Positions 1 through 11,155 of a DNA stretch of 64,000 nt are shown piece by piece. Position numbers and translations under genes: made by a program. Under the pieces are notes generated by a model. The model was not told where the DNA came from. It worked only from the letters and a program-made list of their open reading frames with translations, and ran no database searches. Origin of the DNA: Dastarcus helophoroides (lineage: Eukaryota > Arthropoda > Insecta > Coleoptera > Bothrideridae); contig CM053331.1 in the NCBI GenBank assembly GCA_028583605.1, positions 1,366,501 through 1,430,500 of the forward strand. The letters are read 5' to 3'. Within the stretch, counting starts at the first letter, position 1. Each line of letters starts with the position of its first letter.

Positions 1-150
1 GGTGGATTATTGAGCAAACTGACTTTTTGACAACATGAATTAATTTCGAACGCGCCTTAGAATAACCCCAATGGTCCATTTATGGTGCGTTTCTTTAGCT
101 GAAAGGTTGAAACGCCACGTCGTTTATTGACCGTTGAGGTCTTTTAGAAG
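1..150 (+). repeat. Partial copy of the satellite-flank repeat 'F'
   Basis: The first ~130 bases are a diverged copy of the sequence that follows the 457-bp satellite at 4320-4470 and again at 12205-12370. Shared blocks are the opening GTGGATT..T.AGCAAAC and the run TTTCTTTAGCTGAA near 90-103. The window therefore opens inside the same repeat family seen later. No coding potential is visible. Confidence 0.6.
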
Positions 151-394
151 GTGCGCCGTCGGTTGAATGAATAAAATTAATTATAAGTTACGTTACAGAT
201 GCTTTATTAAAACGTCTAATAAAACGCGGTAATTTGCAGTGTTTTTTTCTACGTTTCGTAACGTTAGATAAGCCAACGGACGAAACTAATCGCTATTTAA
301 AAACCCACAACTAAATTTGTGGCAATTTGGTAATAACTGAAAATTTTGTTACGAAAGAGCTTTGAATTGTGTTGTGTTTGGAGAATTTTGGTCC

Positions 395-960
395 TTGGTT
401 ATCTTCAAAAATTGAAACAGAAATCTTGTCTCCTGAAACCAAGAAAAATTAAAAAACACAACAGAGATTGCTCTAACGCGTTTCGATAACCAAGCTATTG
501 TTACGCGTTATCGGTTCGAATGATTAACACATGAATTGTAAAACACTTTATTTCTAAACTAAACTCGGAACACCACAACTGAATAATTAACTCACTTATT
601 GACTTCTAACTACTAGCTCACTAATTAACTATACCGACTGACTAACTGATTCGGGGGAAAGGCGATGGCCTTATATAGTTTTGGCTCCCAGGTTCTAGAA
701 AAATCCCGCGCAGATAAGGCTTAGCGTTTGCCGAAGGTTCTGGAACGTTTATCTGCCGTTTGCTTCGTTATCGTGGCCGCTTTCCCCTTATCAGATCTTT
801 CTAGAAAATTTTCTTACGTACTAAATTCTATAATTCATATTTCGCTACATTATCATCTTCAGAGATATCTCTCTTTTGAAACGCGTTAGTTGTGTTTTTA
901 AATCTTTCTTGGTTTCAGGGGGCACGATTTGTATTTCAGTTTTTGTTTCGGGAATTACAT
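395..960 (-). repeat. Dispersed repeat with hammerhead-like motif, split by an LTR
   Basis: Bases ~395-498 and 850-870 together match a dispersed repeat seen again at 60.16-60.25, 60.34-60.45 and 61.97-62.09 kb. On the minus strand the unit carries CTGAAGA, a short stem, GAAACGCGTT and then AGAGC. An inverted, shortened second copy follows at ~870-955 (GAAACGCGTTAG, then CTTGGTTTCAGG), so the whole is a head-to-head foldback. The solo LTR at 499-849 splits the motif. Short minus-strand open frames here are repeat translation. Confidence 0.65.
499..849 (-). mobile_element. Solo LTR (351 bp)
   Basis: The element begins TGTTACGCG and ends CTACA on the + strand, giving TG...CA ends. It is homologous along its length to the 324-bp element at 39905-40228. 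Read on the minus strand it has a TATA box (TATATAAG, 671-678) followed about 125 bases downstream by a polyadenylation signal (AATAAAG, 546-552), the normal U3-R order, so its sense is minus. Flanking 4-mers are CTAT and TTAT, a target duplication with one change. No internal retrotransposon genes are present. The superfamily cannot be assigned from the LTR alone; a 4-bp duplication suits gypsy-like elements. Confidence 0.8.
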
Positions 961-1387
961 TATGTGACCCCTTGGCTAAGAAATTTAGTAAAGATAATAA
1001 AAAAATTAGGAGGACATTCAAGTAATTGTATTTGTATACCATTCAGTGGCTTGTAACGAAATTGTGTGCTTAATAAACAATTAAGTCAGTTACAAATAAC
1101 TCAATGGGAGTTAAATCTCTTGAATACTTACATGACTACCCAGCTACTTTAAGTTGAAAGTGTTTACAATGACCCCACCGTACTGATTAGGCCAAGGAAC
1201 ACCGAAACTACGGTTGTGGTTGTAAATATTTTCAACTTCTACACGTTTAATCGTTTAATTAAGGAACATTTAATTGGTCGTTAGTACCATTTTTCAAATT
1301 GATTCCAAACAAAATACACTTCAGTCCAAAAGCGTGATCCTGTTATTCAAGCGCCCTCACTCCAAATACGACGTATCCCTGCAAATG
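961..1387. other. No recognised feature
   Basis: AT-rich sequence between the foldback repeat and the 32-bp minisatellite. No credible open frame, RNA gene or repeat was seen. Confidence 0.5.
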
Positions 1388-1515
1388 TCGTGGTATCATA
1401 TTTGGTGCAAATGCTTCAGTCGTGGTGTCTGATTTGGTGCAAATGCTTCAATCGTGGTGTCTTATTTGGTGCAAAGGCTTTAGTCGTGGTGTCTTATTTG
1501 GTGCAAATGCTCTCG
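1388..1515 (+). repeat. 32-bp minisatellite, about 4 copies
   Basis: Four tandem units begin TCGTGGT and contain ATTTGGTGCAAA; starts at 1388 and 1420 give a 32-bp period. Units differ at a few positions, such as CATATTT, TGATTT and TTATTT. The short open frame across it is incidental. Confidence 0.85.
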
Positions 1516-2017
1516 TTTCGAACATTCCAACGCAATTTACTTGCACCAAGACGTCTTGCAATCCAGTTCATAAAGCTGGACCAATAATTATTTTAAAATA
1601 AATCTAATATTCCTTCATTATTTTTCAATTTAACACAAATGGTGCAATAAACCGAGAGTCTATAATTAGAAACGCAGGAAATATCATTAGATTGATTGCC
1701 GAGCATGACTCGGTTTCGGTAAATCGTAGAAATTTAAATCTCTGGCAAAATATACGGTAACATTAAAGAGTATTAACCTAGTTATCAGGAAGAACTCTGG
1801 TAAGATATTTACGATTTTGACGAGCAATTATTATTTTGTCTATTATTGAAAACGATCGTGAGAAAGAAACTTTGATCAAGTTTTAATAGTCGCGACTCGT
1901 TCGCAAACGATGTCGTCATCAATCATTTTTCACGTCTTCTTTATCCGTCTTAGTATTAAAGAGGATCTACACCACATTCAAGCTATCTACTGCGCAGCGG
2001 AATTTCAATACGGCACG

Positions 2018-4304
2018 GCTAGGGACGAGATCAGTTCGATTCAACACAAAATATTTTCATCGTCACGAATTAGTTTAAATGCTTAATTTCGTAGATTTCG
2101 AAAGGTAGAATCCAAAACGATAAAGAAAATTGCGCTAACGCTTTAATATTTGAGCGCTACATGCCTTTAAAATTTGAAAATTTCGAAACGTCGAAAATTA
2201 AATCATCAAATTGCATTTAAAAGCACTTTGTCTTATGAATTTTTAAAGGTTGAATTCGAATTTGCGTTGAAAATTAAACTACGGTTTCTTGATTGGGCGC
2301 TGCAAGCTTTGAAGTTTCAAAAAAAAACAGATAAATATCTCGTATCTGCTAATCGGTGTCAGTTAGGGCATTACTGGTGGCAAATTTGAATTCAGCGTGT
2401 CCAAATTACTTTTAAAACGTGAATTGAACCAATAATTTGTGTAATCGAATTTTCAGTAATCGATTCGACCGAATCGCTAGGGACGAGATCCGTTCTGTTC
2501 AACAAAAAATATTTTCGTCGTTTCGAATTATTTCAAATGCTCTGTTCCGTAGATCTCGAAAGGTAGAATTCGAAACGATAAAGAAAATTGCGTTACGCTT
2601 TAATATTTGAGCGCTACAAGCCTTTAAACTTTCAAAATTTCGAAACGTCGAATATTAAAATCGTCAAATCGCATTCAGAAGTACCTTATTTTATGAATTT
2701 TAACAGGTTGAATTCAAATTTGCGTTGAAAATCAAGCTACGGTTTCTTGATTGGGCGCTGCAAGCTTTGAACTTTCAAAAGAAACAGATAAATATCTCGT
2801 ATTTGCTAATCGGTGTCAGTTAGGGCATTTCTGGTGGCAAATTTGAATTCAGCGTGTCCTAATTACTTAAGAAACGTGAATTAAACCAATAATTTGTGTA
2901 ATTGAATTTTCAGTAGTCGATTCGACTGAATCGCTAGGGACGAGATCCGTTCTATTCAACAAAAAATATTTTCGTCGTCACGAATTACTTTAAATGCTCT
3001 GTTTCGTAGATCTCGAAAGGTAGAATCCGAAACGATAAAGAAAATTGCGCTACGCTTTGATATTTGAGCGCTACAAGCCTTTAAACTTTCAAAATTTCGA
3101 AACGTCGAATATTAAAACTCATCAAATTGCATTTAAAATTACTTTATTTTATGAATTTTAGCACGTTCAATTTGAATCTGCGTTGAATTCAAGCTACGGT
3201 GTCTTAATTGGGCGCTGCAAGCTTTGAAGTTTCAAAAGAAACAAATAAATATCTCGTATCTGCTAATCGGTGTCAGTTAGGGCATTTCTGGTGGCAAATT
3301 TGAATTCAGCGTGTCCTAATTACTTATGAAACGTGAATTAAACCAATAATTTATGTAATTGAATTTTCAGTAGTCGATTCGACTGAATTGCTAGGGACGA
3401 GATCCGTTCTATTCAACAAAAAATATTTTCTTCGTCACGAATTATTTTAAATGCTCTGTTTCGTAGATCTCGAAATAAAGAATCCGAAACGATAAAGAAA
3501 ATTGCGCTACGCTTTAATATTTGAGCGCTACATGCCTTTAAATTTTGAAAATTTCGAAACGTCGAGTATTAAAAGTCATCAAATCGCATTCAGAAGTACC
3601 TTATTTTATGAATTTTAACAAGTCGAATTCGAATCTGCGTTGAAAATCAAGCTACGGTTTCTTGATTGGGCGCTGCAAGCCTTGAAGTTTCAAAAGAAAC
3701 AGATAAATATCTCGTATCTGCTAATCGGTGTCAGTTAGGGCATTTCTGGTGGCAAATTTGAATTCAGCGTGTCTTAATTACTTATGAAACGTGAATTAAA
3801 CCAATAATTTGTGTAATTGAATGTTCAGTTATCGATTCGACTGAATCGCTAGGGACGAGATCCGTTCTGTTCAACAAAAAATATTTTCGTCGTCACGAAT
3901 TATTTTAAATGCTCTGTTTCGTAAATCTCGAAAGATAGAATCCAAAACGATAAAGAAAATTGCGCTACGCTTTAATATTTGAGCGCTACATGCTATTAAA
4001 CTTTCAAAATTTCGAAACGTCGAATATTAAAGTCATCAAATTGCATTTAGAAGTACCTTATTTTATGAATTTTAACACGTGGAATTCGAATCTGCGTTGA
4101 AAATTAAGCTACGGTTTCTTGATTGGGCGCTGCAAGCTTTGAAGTTTCAAAAGAAACAGATAAATATCTCGTATCTGCTAATCGGTGTCAGTTAGGGCAT
4201 TTCTGGTGGCAAATTTGAATTCAGCGTGTCCTAATTACTTATGAAACGTGAATTAAACCAATAATTTGTGTAATTGAATGTTCAGTTATCGATTCGACTG
4301 AATC
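2018..4304 (+). repeat. 457-bp satellite, five tandem copies
   Basis: The landmark GCTAGGGACGAGATC recurs at 2018, 2476, 2933, 3390, 3848 and 4305, giving periods of 457-458 bp and five full monomers. Monomers are very similar along their length; other landmarks are TTGGGCGCTGCAAGC and GTCAGTTAGGGCATT. A further cluster lies at 11156-12191. A diverged fragment (GTTCAAAAGAAACA to GTTTAGGGCATT) is seen near 4647-4705. The small open frames inside are not conserved genes. Confidence 0.95.
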
Positions 4305-4575
4305 GCTAGGGACGAGATCCGGTCCGTTCAACACGTGGATTCTTAAGCAAACTATTTGGCTTTTTTACATCAGTTAGTTGCATATACGGCTTAGAGTGTC
4401 CTCAAGGGTCTATTTGTGGTTCGTTTCTTTAGCTGAAAGGTTGGAACAGAAGTTAATCTCAATTTTTATGCATCATCCACGGTCGACATTTGCGAGCTTA
4501 ATTATCAATCGCTCAAGCAAGGATGTAGATTACTGAAGCAGAAGACGCCACGATGTTTAAAAGCTTTTGTCGTTA
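4305..4575 (+). repeat. Satellite-flank repeat 'F' (right border of 457-bp array)
   Basis: This ~270-bp sequence follows the last satellite copy and is nearly identical to 12192-12458, which follows the second cluster. Landmarks are CACGTGGATTCTTAAGC, TTTCTTTAGCTGAA and CAAGCAAGGATGTAG. A diverged copy opens the window. Its fixed association with the array end suggests that satellite and border form one larger mobile or duplicated unit. Confidence 0.85.
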
Positions 4576-5094
4576 CCGCCAATTTGATATACAAATAAAA
4601 CTTCGAAAACGTGCTAATCCTTATCTGCCATCGAACGTCGTCTCTAGTTCAAAAGAAACAAATCTATGATCACATCATATGTAAATTCTAGTATCAGTTT
4701 AGGGCATTATCCCAGACACATTCCACAACCAAATTTAAATAAATAGAAGCGTTTTACGATGCTAGAGATTTGGATGTGAATTTGATGTGTAAAGGGTCGC
4801 TCGGTTGCCAAATCGTATTCATGACATCGCCTCGACGAGAATTCCCATGAGATAAATACCCAGCGAGACAGATAATATATATTCTGAAATTTCTTCATGG
4901 CCACGATTCTTAATCCAAATACTTCTGAACGAAAACTTGTCACGTAATTTGATGCAACGTCGAGATTGTCAGCTCGGTTTATGGCTTGTAAACTGAGACA
5001 TGCAGAATGCAACTCTATTCGTTCGATTAACATGCGACGAAAATAATTCGTAGCATCGGATGTGACCACCGAAATATTCGATTGATCTACAACG
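4576..5094. other. Diverged satellite fragment and sequence without a supported gene
   Basis: A 162-codon frame lies on the minus strand at 4707-5195 but has no recognisable domain, runs into the 193-bp repeat, and has cysteine- and serine-rich composition typical of chance frames. I do not call it a gene. The 4640-4705 part is a decayed copy of the 457-bp satellite. Confidence 0.4.
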
Positions 5095-5760
5095 AAGATG
5101 TGCCTCCTGGACAACATCTCGATGGATGAGGTCACGAATGAGACTTCAGACAGAATGCTACTACACCTGGTACTCAAACACCAGCAATAGTTCACTAGTT
5201 CACTAGTTTCTAAAAATTTTTGGACTTCTAGGGAGTTTGGGATGTGGCCTTTGAAAAATTCTTAGATAACATCTTCCTGGATGAGGTCACGTATGAGAAT
5301 TTAGATAGAATGCTGCTACAGCTGGTTCTCAAATACCAGATAGTGTGCTACACACTTGGTGCTCAAATACCAGCTATATTTCACTAGTTCTTGTCGTAGT
5401 TTCTAAGAATTTTTGGACTTCTAGGGAGTTTGGGATGTGGCCTTTGAAAAATTCTTGGATAACATCTTCCTGGATGAGGTCACGTATGAGAATTTAGATA
5501 GAATGCTGCTACAGCTGGTTCTCAAATACCAGATAGTGTGCTACACACCTGGTGCTCAAATACCAGCTATATTTCACTAGTTCTTGTCGTAGTTTCTAAG
5601 AATTTTTGAATTCCTAGGGAGTTTGGGGTGTGGCCTTTAAAAAATTCTTAGATAACATCTTCCTGGATGAGGTCACGTATGAAAATTTAGATAGAATGCT
5701 GCTACAGCTGGTTCTCAAATACCAGATAGTGTGCTACACACCTGGTGCTCAAATACCAGT
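5095..5760 (+). repeat. 193-bp tandem repeat, about 3.5 copies
   Basis: CTAGGGAGTTTGGG recurs with spacings of 193 bp (near 5226, 5419 and 5612). Each unit also contains GGATGAGGTCACG and TGGTGCTCAAATACCAG. The first, partial unit (5095-5200) is more diverged than the later ones. Confidence 0.9.
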
Positions 5761-5900
5761 GGCATTCTATCTGAATTGTCATTCGTGACCTCATCTAAGA
5801 AGAGGTTGTCCAAGAATTTTGTAAACGTTACATCCCAAACTCCCTAGAAGTCCAAAAAATTTTAGAAGCTACCACAAGAAATAGTGAATTATTGCTTTGG
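5761..5900 (-). repeat. Inverted terminal copy of the 193-bp repeat
   Basis: This segment is the reverse complement of the preceding repeat: GACCTCATCTAAGAAG and CCCAAACTCCCTAGAAG match GATGAGGTCACG and CTAGGGAGTTTGGG in opposite sense. The array therefore ends with a head-to-head copy, producing a large potential hairpin centred near 5760. Confidence 0.85.
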
Positions 5901-6660
5901 GGCAGTAGATACATCAGGGTGGCTCTGGATCGGAAATAACGTCACAGATTTGGATGGTATGGCATCGAAAAAGTAGCAGAGGTTGAAGAGGGGCATTTGG
6001 GTATCAAATGAGAGAGTGTGACGTATAAAACAAGATGGTTACCATTAACGAAGTATGCCAAAGGACCCTACGGTACGACATTATGTCAACAAAGACGACG
6101 TGACGATGTATTTGCTTTAAAATTTCCGGAAACTTTCCTAGTAGTAGAGATTACTGATAAATCATACGGTTTGTAGCGTCACAAAAACTCGCTAAAATCC
6201 GTAGTGTCTTTGTCTAAGACGATCTTATCCGCCAGAGCAACAAATTCCTTCTGTTGAGCATCGACAGTAATTCTAAGAAATTCTATTATTTCTCGTGTTC
6301 AAATTTAATTAGTTTGTTCGTCGCGTAACAACAACACGCTAAATAAAAGCGAAATGCATTACATATGCCAAAAGGTGATTCGCGAGACGATTTAGCGCCA
6401 CTGTTTTAATGAAGAAACAGCAAAAAACGATCAGTTAATTGTCCCAATGACTCGGCGTCTTTCGTACATTGCTGCAAATTAATAGATAAACGTTATTATC
6501 CGCGCGAGAGCAAAAACCTTAATTACAAACTTCTGAAATTATCTATTAAGCGGTCGATGAAATCGACCAGTTTCTAATTTACCTTCTTATTATGTGGGGG
6601 AAAGTCGAGGAGTTAGGCATTTTTGAGTCGTATCGATGTAGTAACTGATACCTGGGGCTT
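5901..6660. other. No recognised feature
   Basis: About 760 bases without a credible open frame, RNA gene or tandem repeat. Confidence 0.5.
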
Positions 6661-6661
6661 T

Positions 6662-6730
6662 GTCGTATGTCGTACTAGCTTTGCCGTATGTCGTACTAGT
6701 TTTGTCGTATGTCGTACTAGTTTTGTCGTC
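6662..6730 (+). repeat. 21-bp minisatellite, about 3 copies
   Basis: The unit is roughly TCGTATGTCGTACTAGTTTTG and repeats three times with a partial fourth. It abuts a different minisatellite directly. Confidence 0.85.
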
Positions 6731-6848
6731 AGTCTCTCATACTGAAGAGTGTAGATCAGTCTCTCATACTGAAGAGTATAGATCAGTCTCTCATACTGAA
6801 GAGTGTAGATCAGTCTCTCATACTAAAGAGTGTAGATCAGTCTCTCCT
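6731..6848 (+). repeat. 27-bp minisatellite, about 4.3 copies
   Basis: The unit begins CAGTCTCTCATACTGAAG and ends AGTGTAGAT, 27 bases long. Copies differ by single bases (GTGTAGAT or GTATAGAT; ACTGAAG or ACTAAAG). Confidence 0.85.
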
Positions 6849-6904
6849 AATAACATCTTCCAGAATTAAATGATTTTAAGGAGTTAATACATATTACGAT
6901 TAGT

Positions 6905-7168
6905 ACTTCAATATATGGATTGTTACAGTATGTAACAACGAATTGTTACAGTGTGTAACAACGGATTGTTGCAGTGTGTAACAGCGAATTATTACAGCAT
7001 GTAACAACGGATTGCCACAGTATGTAACAACGGATTGTTACAGTATGTAACAACGGATTGTTACAGTATGTAACAACGGATTGTTACAGTATGTAACAAC
7101 GGATTGTTACAGTATGTAACAACGGATTGTTACAGTATGTAACAACGGATTGTTACAGTATGTAACAA
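6905..7168 (+). repeat. 23-bp minisatellite with hairpin monomers, about 11 copies
   Basis: The unit GGATTGTTACAGTATGTAAC plus AAC repeats with a 23-bp period. The distal copies are identical and the first four vary. Each monomer contains the inverted repeat GTTAC-AGTAT-GTAAC, so every unit can form a small stem-loop. Confidence 0.9.
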
Positions 7169-7962
7169 ATGGTAAATTCCTGCTGATTCAATTTCTGATT
7201 AATTCTAACATTCACGTCTGGAATTGTCTAAACCAGAACGAAATCGACGTCTTTGGTTCATGTTAATTAAACAGGTAGAACGCATAAATTCCAATTTGTG
7301 TCCATTCTGCGTCTTTTAAGAACCTCGATGGAATGCATACATCAAACAAATTACAACCAATGACATCTCCGTTAGAATCTAACTATTAAGTTTTATATTG
7401 AGGCAACGTAGGTTGTCCACTAGATAATAGTTTATTGACAAAAGAAAACTGAACAATTCAGGAGATGCAATTCGACCTAGACAGGTAGTAGGTTGAAAAT
7501 ATGCGCGCCTACGATTAGCTTACTTACCCGCAACGCGACGAAATCAACCTGCAACAGAAATGCGTAATTAGACATGGAATGTTTCAAAAAAAAAAACCCG
7601 TAGCTGTTACATCATAGGTCTATCTGGAGATCAATTCGTTAAATGAGACACCAGACAGATTGAATTACGGACGGAATATTTTCGAATCGAAATCCGGCCT
7701 TCAATTAGATTCGTTCTTAATCAAACTTGCCAAAGTGCGGACGAAAAACGATTTGTTAAAGAAATATCGGCGGCCAATTATCTATGACGCTTAAATTCGA
7801 ATCGTAATGGATTCGATGTCAAGACGGAAAAGATTGAATTAAAAATTATGAACCTGTTGATCGGATTTACATAAGAATTCCGTGGGACCAGCTTTTTTCA
7901 GCGTTTAAACAAACGAATCTTTTGTAAGGCTACACATTGGTAAATTTGTAGATTTGTAAGCT
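7169..7962. other. No recognised feature
   Basis: Low-copy-looking AT-rich sequence between the minisatellites and the left end of the large inverted structure. No gene is supported. Confidence 0.5.
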
Positions 7963-8130
7963 AACTGCCATTTTGATCCCATGGCAGGACAACGTTACTC
8001 CTAAGCTAGGAATAACTCCTAAGCTAGGAACAACGTTGGACTGAGTCCTGGTACACGTAGCTGAGTTATAATTCAATTCAAGTAGTTTGGGTAGTATACG
8101 AGCATGGAATTCTGAAGCGGGGTCCATTTA
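7963..8130 (+). repeat. Left terminal inverted repeat of the giant B-satellite structure
   Basis: Blocks CATTTTGATC, GACAACGTTACTCCTA, ATTCAAGTAGTTTG and GCATGGAATTCTGAAGCGG occur here in this order. They occur in reverse complement at 26869-27002, outside the opposite end of the satellite. This copy contains a small internal duplication (CTCCTAAGCTAGGAA repeated). Homology fades just outside ~7963. This is evidence that both arms belong to one unit. Confidence 0.75.
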
Positions 8131-11100
8131 ATCCAAATGCAGTACCCATACTTGTATATATTATCTAACACTAAAATGTTTCGTTTGTTCAGAAGTGGGA
8201 AAATGTGCACAATTCGAAAAAGTAGTGCCAATCGGCCATTTAGGGGGGTAGTGAAACATCCTAACCATCGATTAGAGTCAATTTTATAATACGCAACAGA
8301 TTTCTTTCCGTTAGACGTTTGAAAGAATCGTTTATTGCGAATGGGGGTAGTGAAAAGTTGAAATAAAACCAAATGCAATACCCACACCTCTCTATATTAC
8401 CCGATGCAACATTTTTTTCGTTTGTTCAGAAGTGGGAAAATGTCCAACATTAGAGAAAGTAGTACCAATCGGCCATTTAAGGGGGTAGTGAAAAGACCTA
8501 ACCATCAATTAGAGTCAATTTTACAACATGCAACTGTTCATTACAGATTTTTTTTCGTTATACATTTAAAAAAATCGTTTATTGCGAATGGGGGTAGTGA
8601 AAAGTTGAAATAAAACCAAACGCAGTACCCACACTTCTGTACATTACCTAATACGAGATCTTTTCGTTTGTTCAGAAGTGGGAAAATGTTCAACATTCGA
8701 GAAAGTAGTACCAATCGGCCATTTAAGAGGGTAGTGAAAAGGCCTAACCATCAATTAGAGTCCATTTTATAACATGCAACTGTGTATTATAGATTTCTTT
8801 CCGTTAGACGTCTGTAAAAATCTTCTCTTGCAAGGGGGGTAGTAAAAAGTTGAAATAAAACCAAATGAAGTACCCTCACTTCTGTATATTACCTGATACA
8901 ACATTTTTTCGTTTGTTCAGAAGTGGGAAAATGTCCAAAATTCGAGAAAGTGGTCCTAATCGGACATTTAAGGGGGTAGTGAAACAGCCTAACCACCGAT
9001 TAGAGTCAATTTTATAATACGCAACTGTTTGTTACAGATTTCTTTCCGTTAGACGTTTGAAAAAATCGTTTATTGCAAATGGGGGTAGTGAAAAGTTGAA
9101 ATAAAACCAAACGCAGTACCCACACTTCTGTACATTACCTAATACGAGATCTTTTCGTTTGTTCAGAAGTGGGAAAATGTTCAACATTCGAGAAAGTCGT
9201 ACCAATTGGCCATTTAAGAGGGTAGTGAAAAGGCCTAACCATCAATTAGAGTCCATTTTATAACATGCAACTGTGTATTATAGATTTCTTTCCGTTAGAC
9301 GTCTGTAAAAATCTTCTCTTGCAAGGGGGGCAGTAAAAAGTTGAAATAAAACCAAATGAAGTACCCTCACTTCTGTATATTACCTGATACAACATTTTTT
9401 CGTTTGTTCAGAAGTGGGAAAATGTCCAAAATTCGAGAAAGTGGTCCTAATCGGACATTTAAGGGGGTAGTGAAACAGCCTAACCACCGATTAGAGTCAA
9501 TTTTATAATACGCAACTGTTTGTTACAGATTTCTTTCCGTTAATTGTTTGAAAAAATTATTTATTGCGGATGGGGGTAGTGAAAAGTTGAAATAAAACCA
9601 AACGCAGTACCCACACTTCTGTACATTACCTAATACGAGATCTTTTCGTTTGTTCAGAAGTGGGAAAATGTTCAACATTCGAGAAAGTAGTACCAATCGG
9701 CCATTTAAGAGGGTAGTGAAAAGGCCTAACCATCAATTAGAGTCCATTTTATAACATGCAACTGTGTATTATAGATTTCTTTCCGTTAGACGTCTGTAAA
9801 AATCTTCTCTTGCAAGGGGGGTAGTAAAAAGTTGAAATAAAACCAAATGAACTACCCTCCCTTCTGTATATTACCTGATACAACATTTTTTCGTTTGTTC
9901 AGAAGTGGGAAAATGTCCAAAATTCGAGAAAGTGGTCCTAATCGGACATTTAAGGGGGTAGTGAAATAGCCTAACCACCGATTAGAGTCAATTTTATAAT
10001 ACACAACTGTTTGTTACAGATTTCTTTCCCTTAGACGTTTAAAAAATCGTTTATTGCAAATGGGGGTAGTGAAAAGTTGAAATAAAACCGAACGCAGTAC
10101 CCACACTTCTGTACATTACCTAATACGAGATCTTTTCGTTTGTTCAGAAGTGGGAAATAGTTCAACATTCGACAAAGTCGTACCAATTGGCCATTTAAGA
10201 GGGTAGTGAAAAGGCCTAACCATCAATTAGAGTCCATTTTATAACATGCAACTGTGTATTATAGATTTCTTTCCGTTAGACGTCTGTAAAAATCTTCTCT
10301 TGCAAGGGGGGGTAGTAAAAAGTTAAAATAAAACCAAATGAAGTACCCTCACTTCTGTATATTACCTGATACAACATTTTTTCGTTTGTTCAGAAGTGGG
10401 AAAATGTCCAAAATTCGAGAAAGTGGTCCTAATCGGACATTTAAGGGGGTAGTGAAACAGCCTAACCACCGATTAGAGTCAATTTTATAATACGCAACTG
10501 TTTGTTACAGATTTCTTTCCGTTAGACGTTTAAAAAAATCGTTTATTACAAATGGGGGTAGTGAAACGTTGAAAAAAAACCAGTACATTCACCTCTTTCT
10601 TCGTTTGTTCAGAAGTGGGAAAATGTCCAAAATTCGAGAAAGTAGTACCAATCGGTCATTTAAGGGGGTAGTGAAAAGACCTTACCACCAATTAGAGTCA
10701 ATTTTACATGCAACTGTTTGTTACAGATTTTTTCCATTAGACATTTGAAAAAATCGTTTATAGAGGATGAGGGTAATAAAAAGTTTAAATAAAACTAAAT
10801 GCAATACCCACACTTCTGTATACTACCTGGTACAACATTTTTTCGTTTGTTCAGAAGTGGGAAAATGTGCACAATTCGATGAGGTAGTACCTGATCGGCC
10901 ATTTGAAGGATTAGTTAGTGAAAAGGGGTACTAAAAACTTGAAATAAAACCAAATACAGTACCCATATTTGTGTATATTATTTAATAGCAACAATTTTTG
11001 TTTGTTCAGAAGTGGGAAAATGTGCAAAATTTGATGAGGCAGTACCAAGTCATTTGCAGGGTTTACAGAGTAGTAAAAAGTTGACATAAAACCAATCTAT

Positions 11101-11155
11101 ACTTGTGTATATTACCTGATACCATAATTTTTCGTTTGTTCAGAAGTGGGAAAAT
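8131..11155 (+). repeat. Satellite B, left arm, outer part (240-245-bp monomers)
   Basis: Every monomer carries TTCGTTTGTTCAGAAGTGGG followed by AAAATGT. Spacing is ~240-248 bp across 8184-10600, then ~150 bp. From ~8640 to 10590 two monomer types alternate: one with TAATACGAGATCTTTTCG, the other with CTGATACAACATTTTTTCG. This gives a higher-order repeat of ~490 bp (starts near 8640, 9130, 9620, 10105). The right end stops abruptly against a 457-bp satellite fragment. Confidence 0.95.

Noticed and set aside
845..1042. Minus-strand 65-codon frame sharing peptides with frames at 60.04-60.27 and 61.93-62.22 kb
   Set aside because: The shared peptides arise because all lie in the hammerhead-like dispersed repeat; frames are interrupted differently in each copy.
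4707..5195. 162-codon minus-strand gene
   Set aside because: No recognisable domain, overlap with the 193-bp repeat, and no splice or start support.
6905..7168. CRISPR-like array of 23-bp direct repeats
   Set aside because: There are no unique spacers between repeats; units are contiguous. The genome is eukaryotic, so this is a minisatellite.
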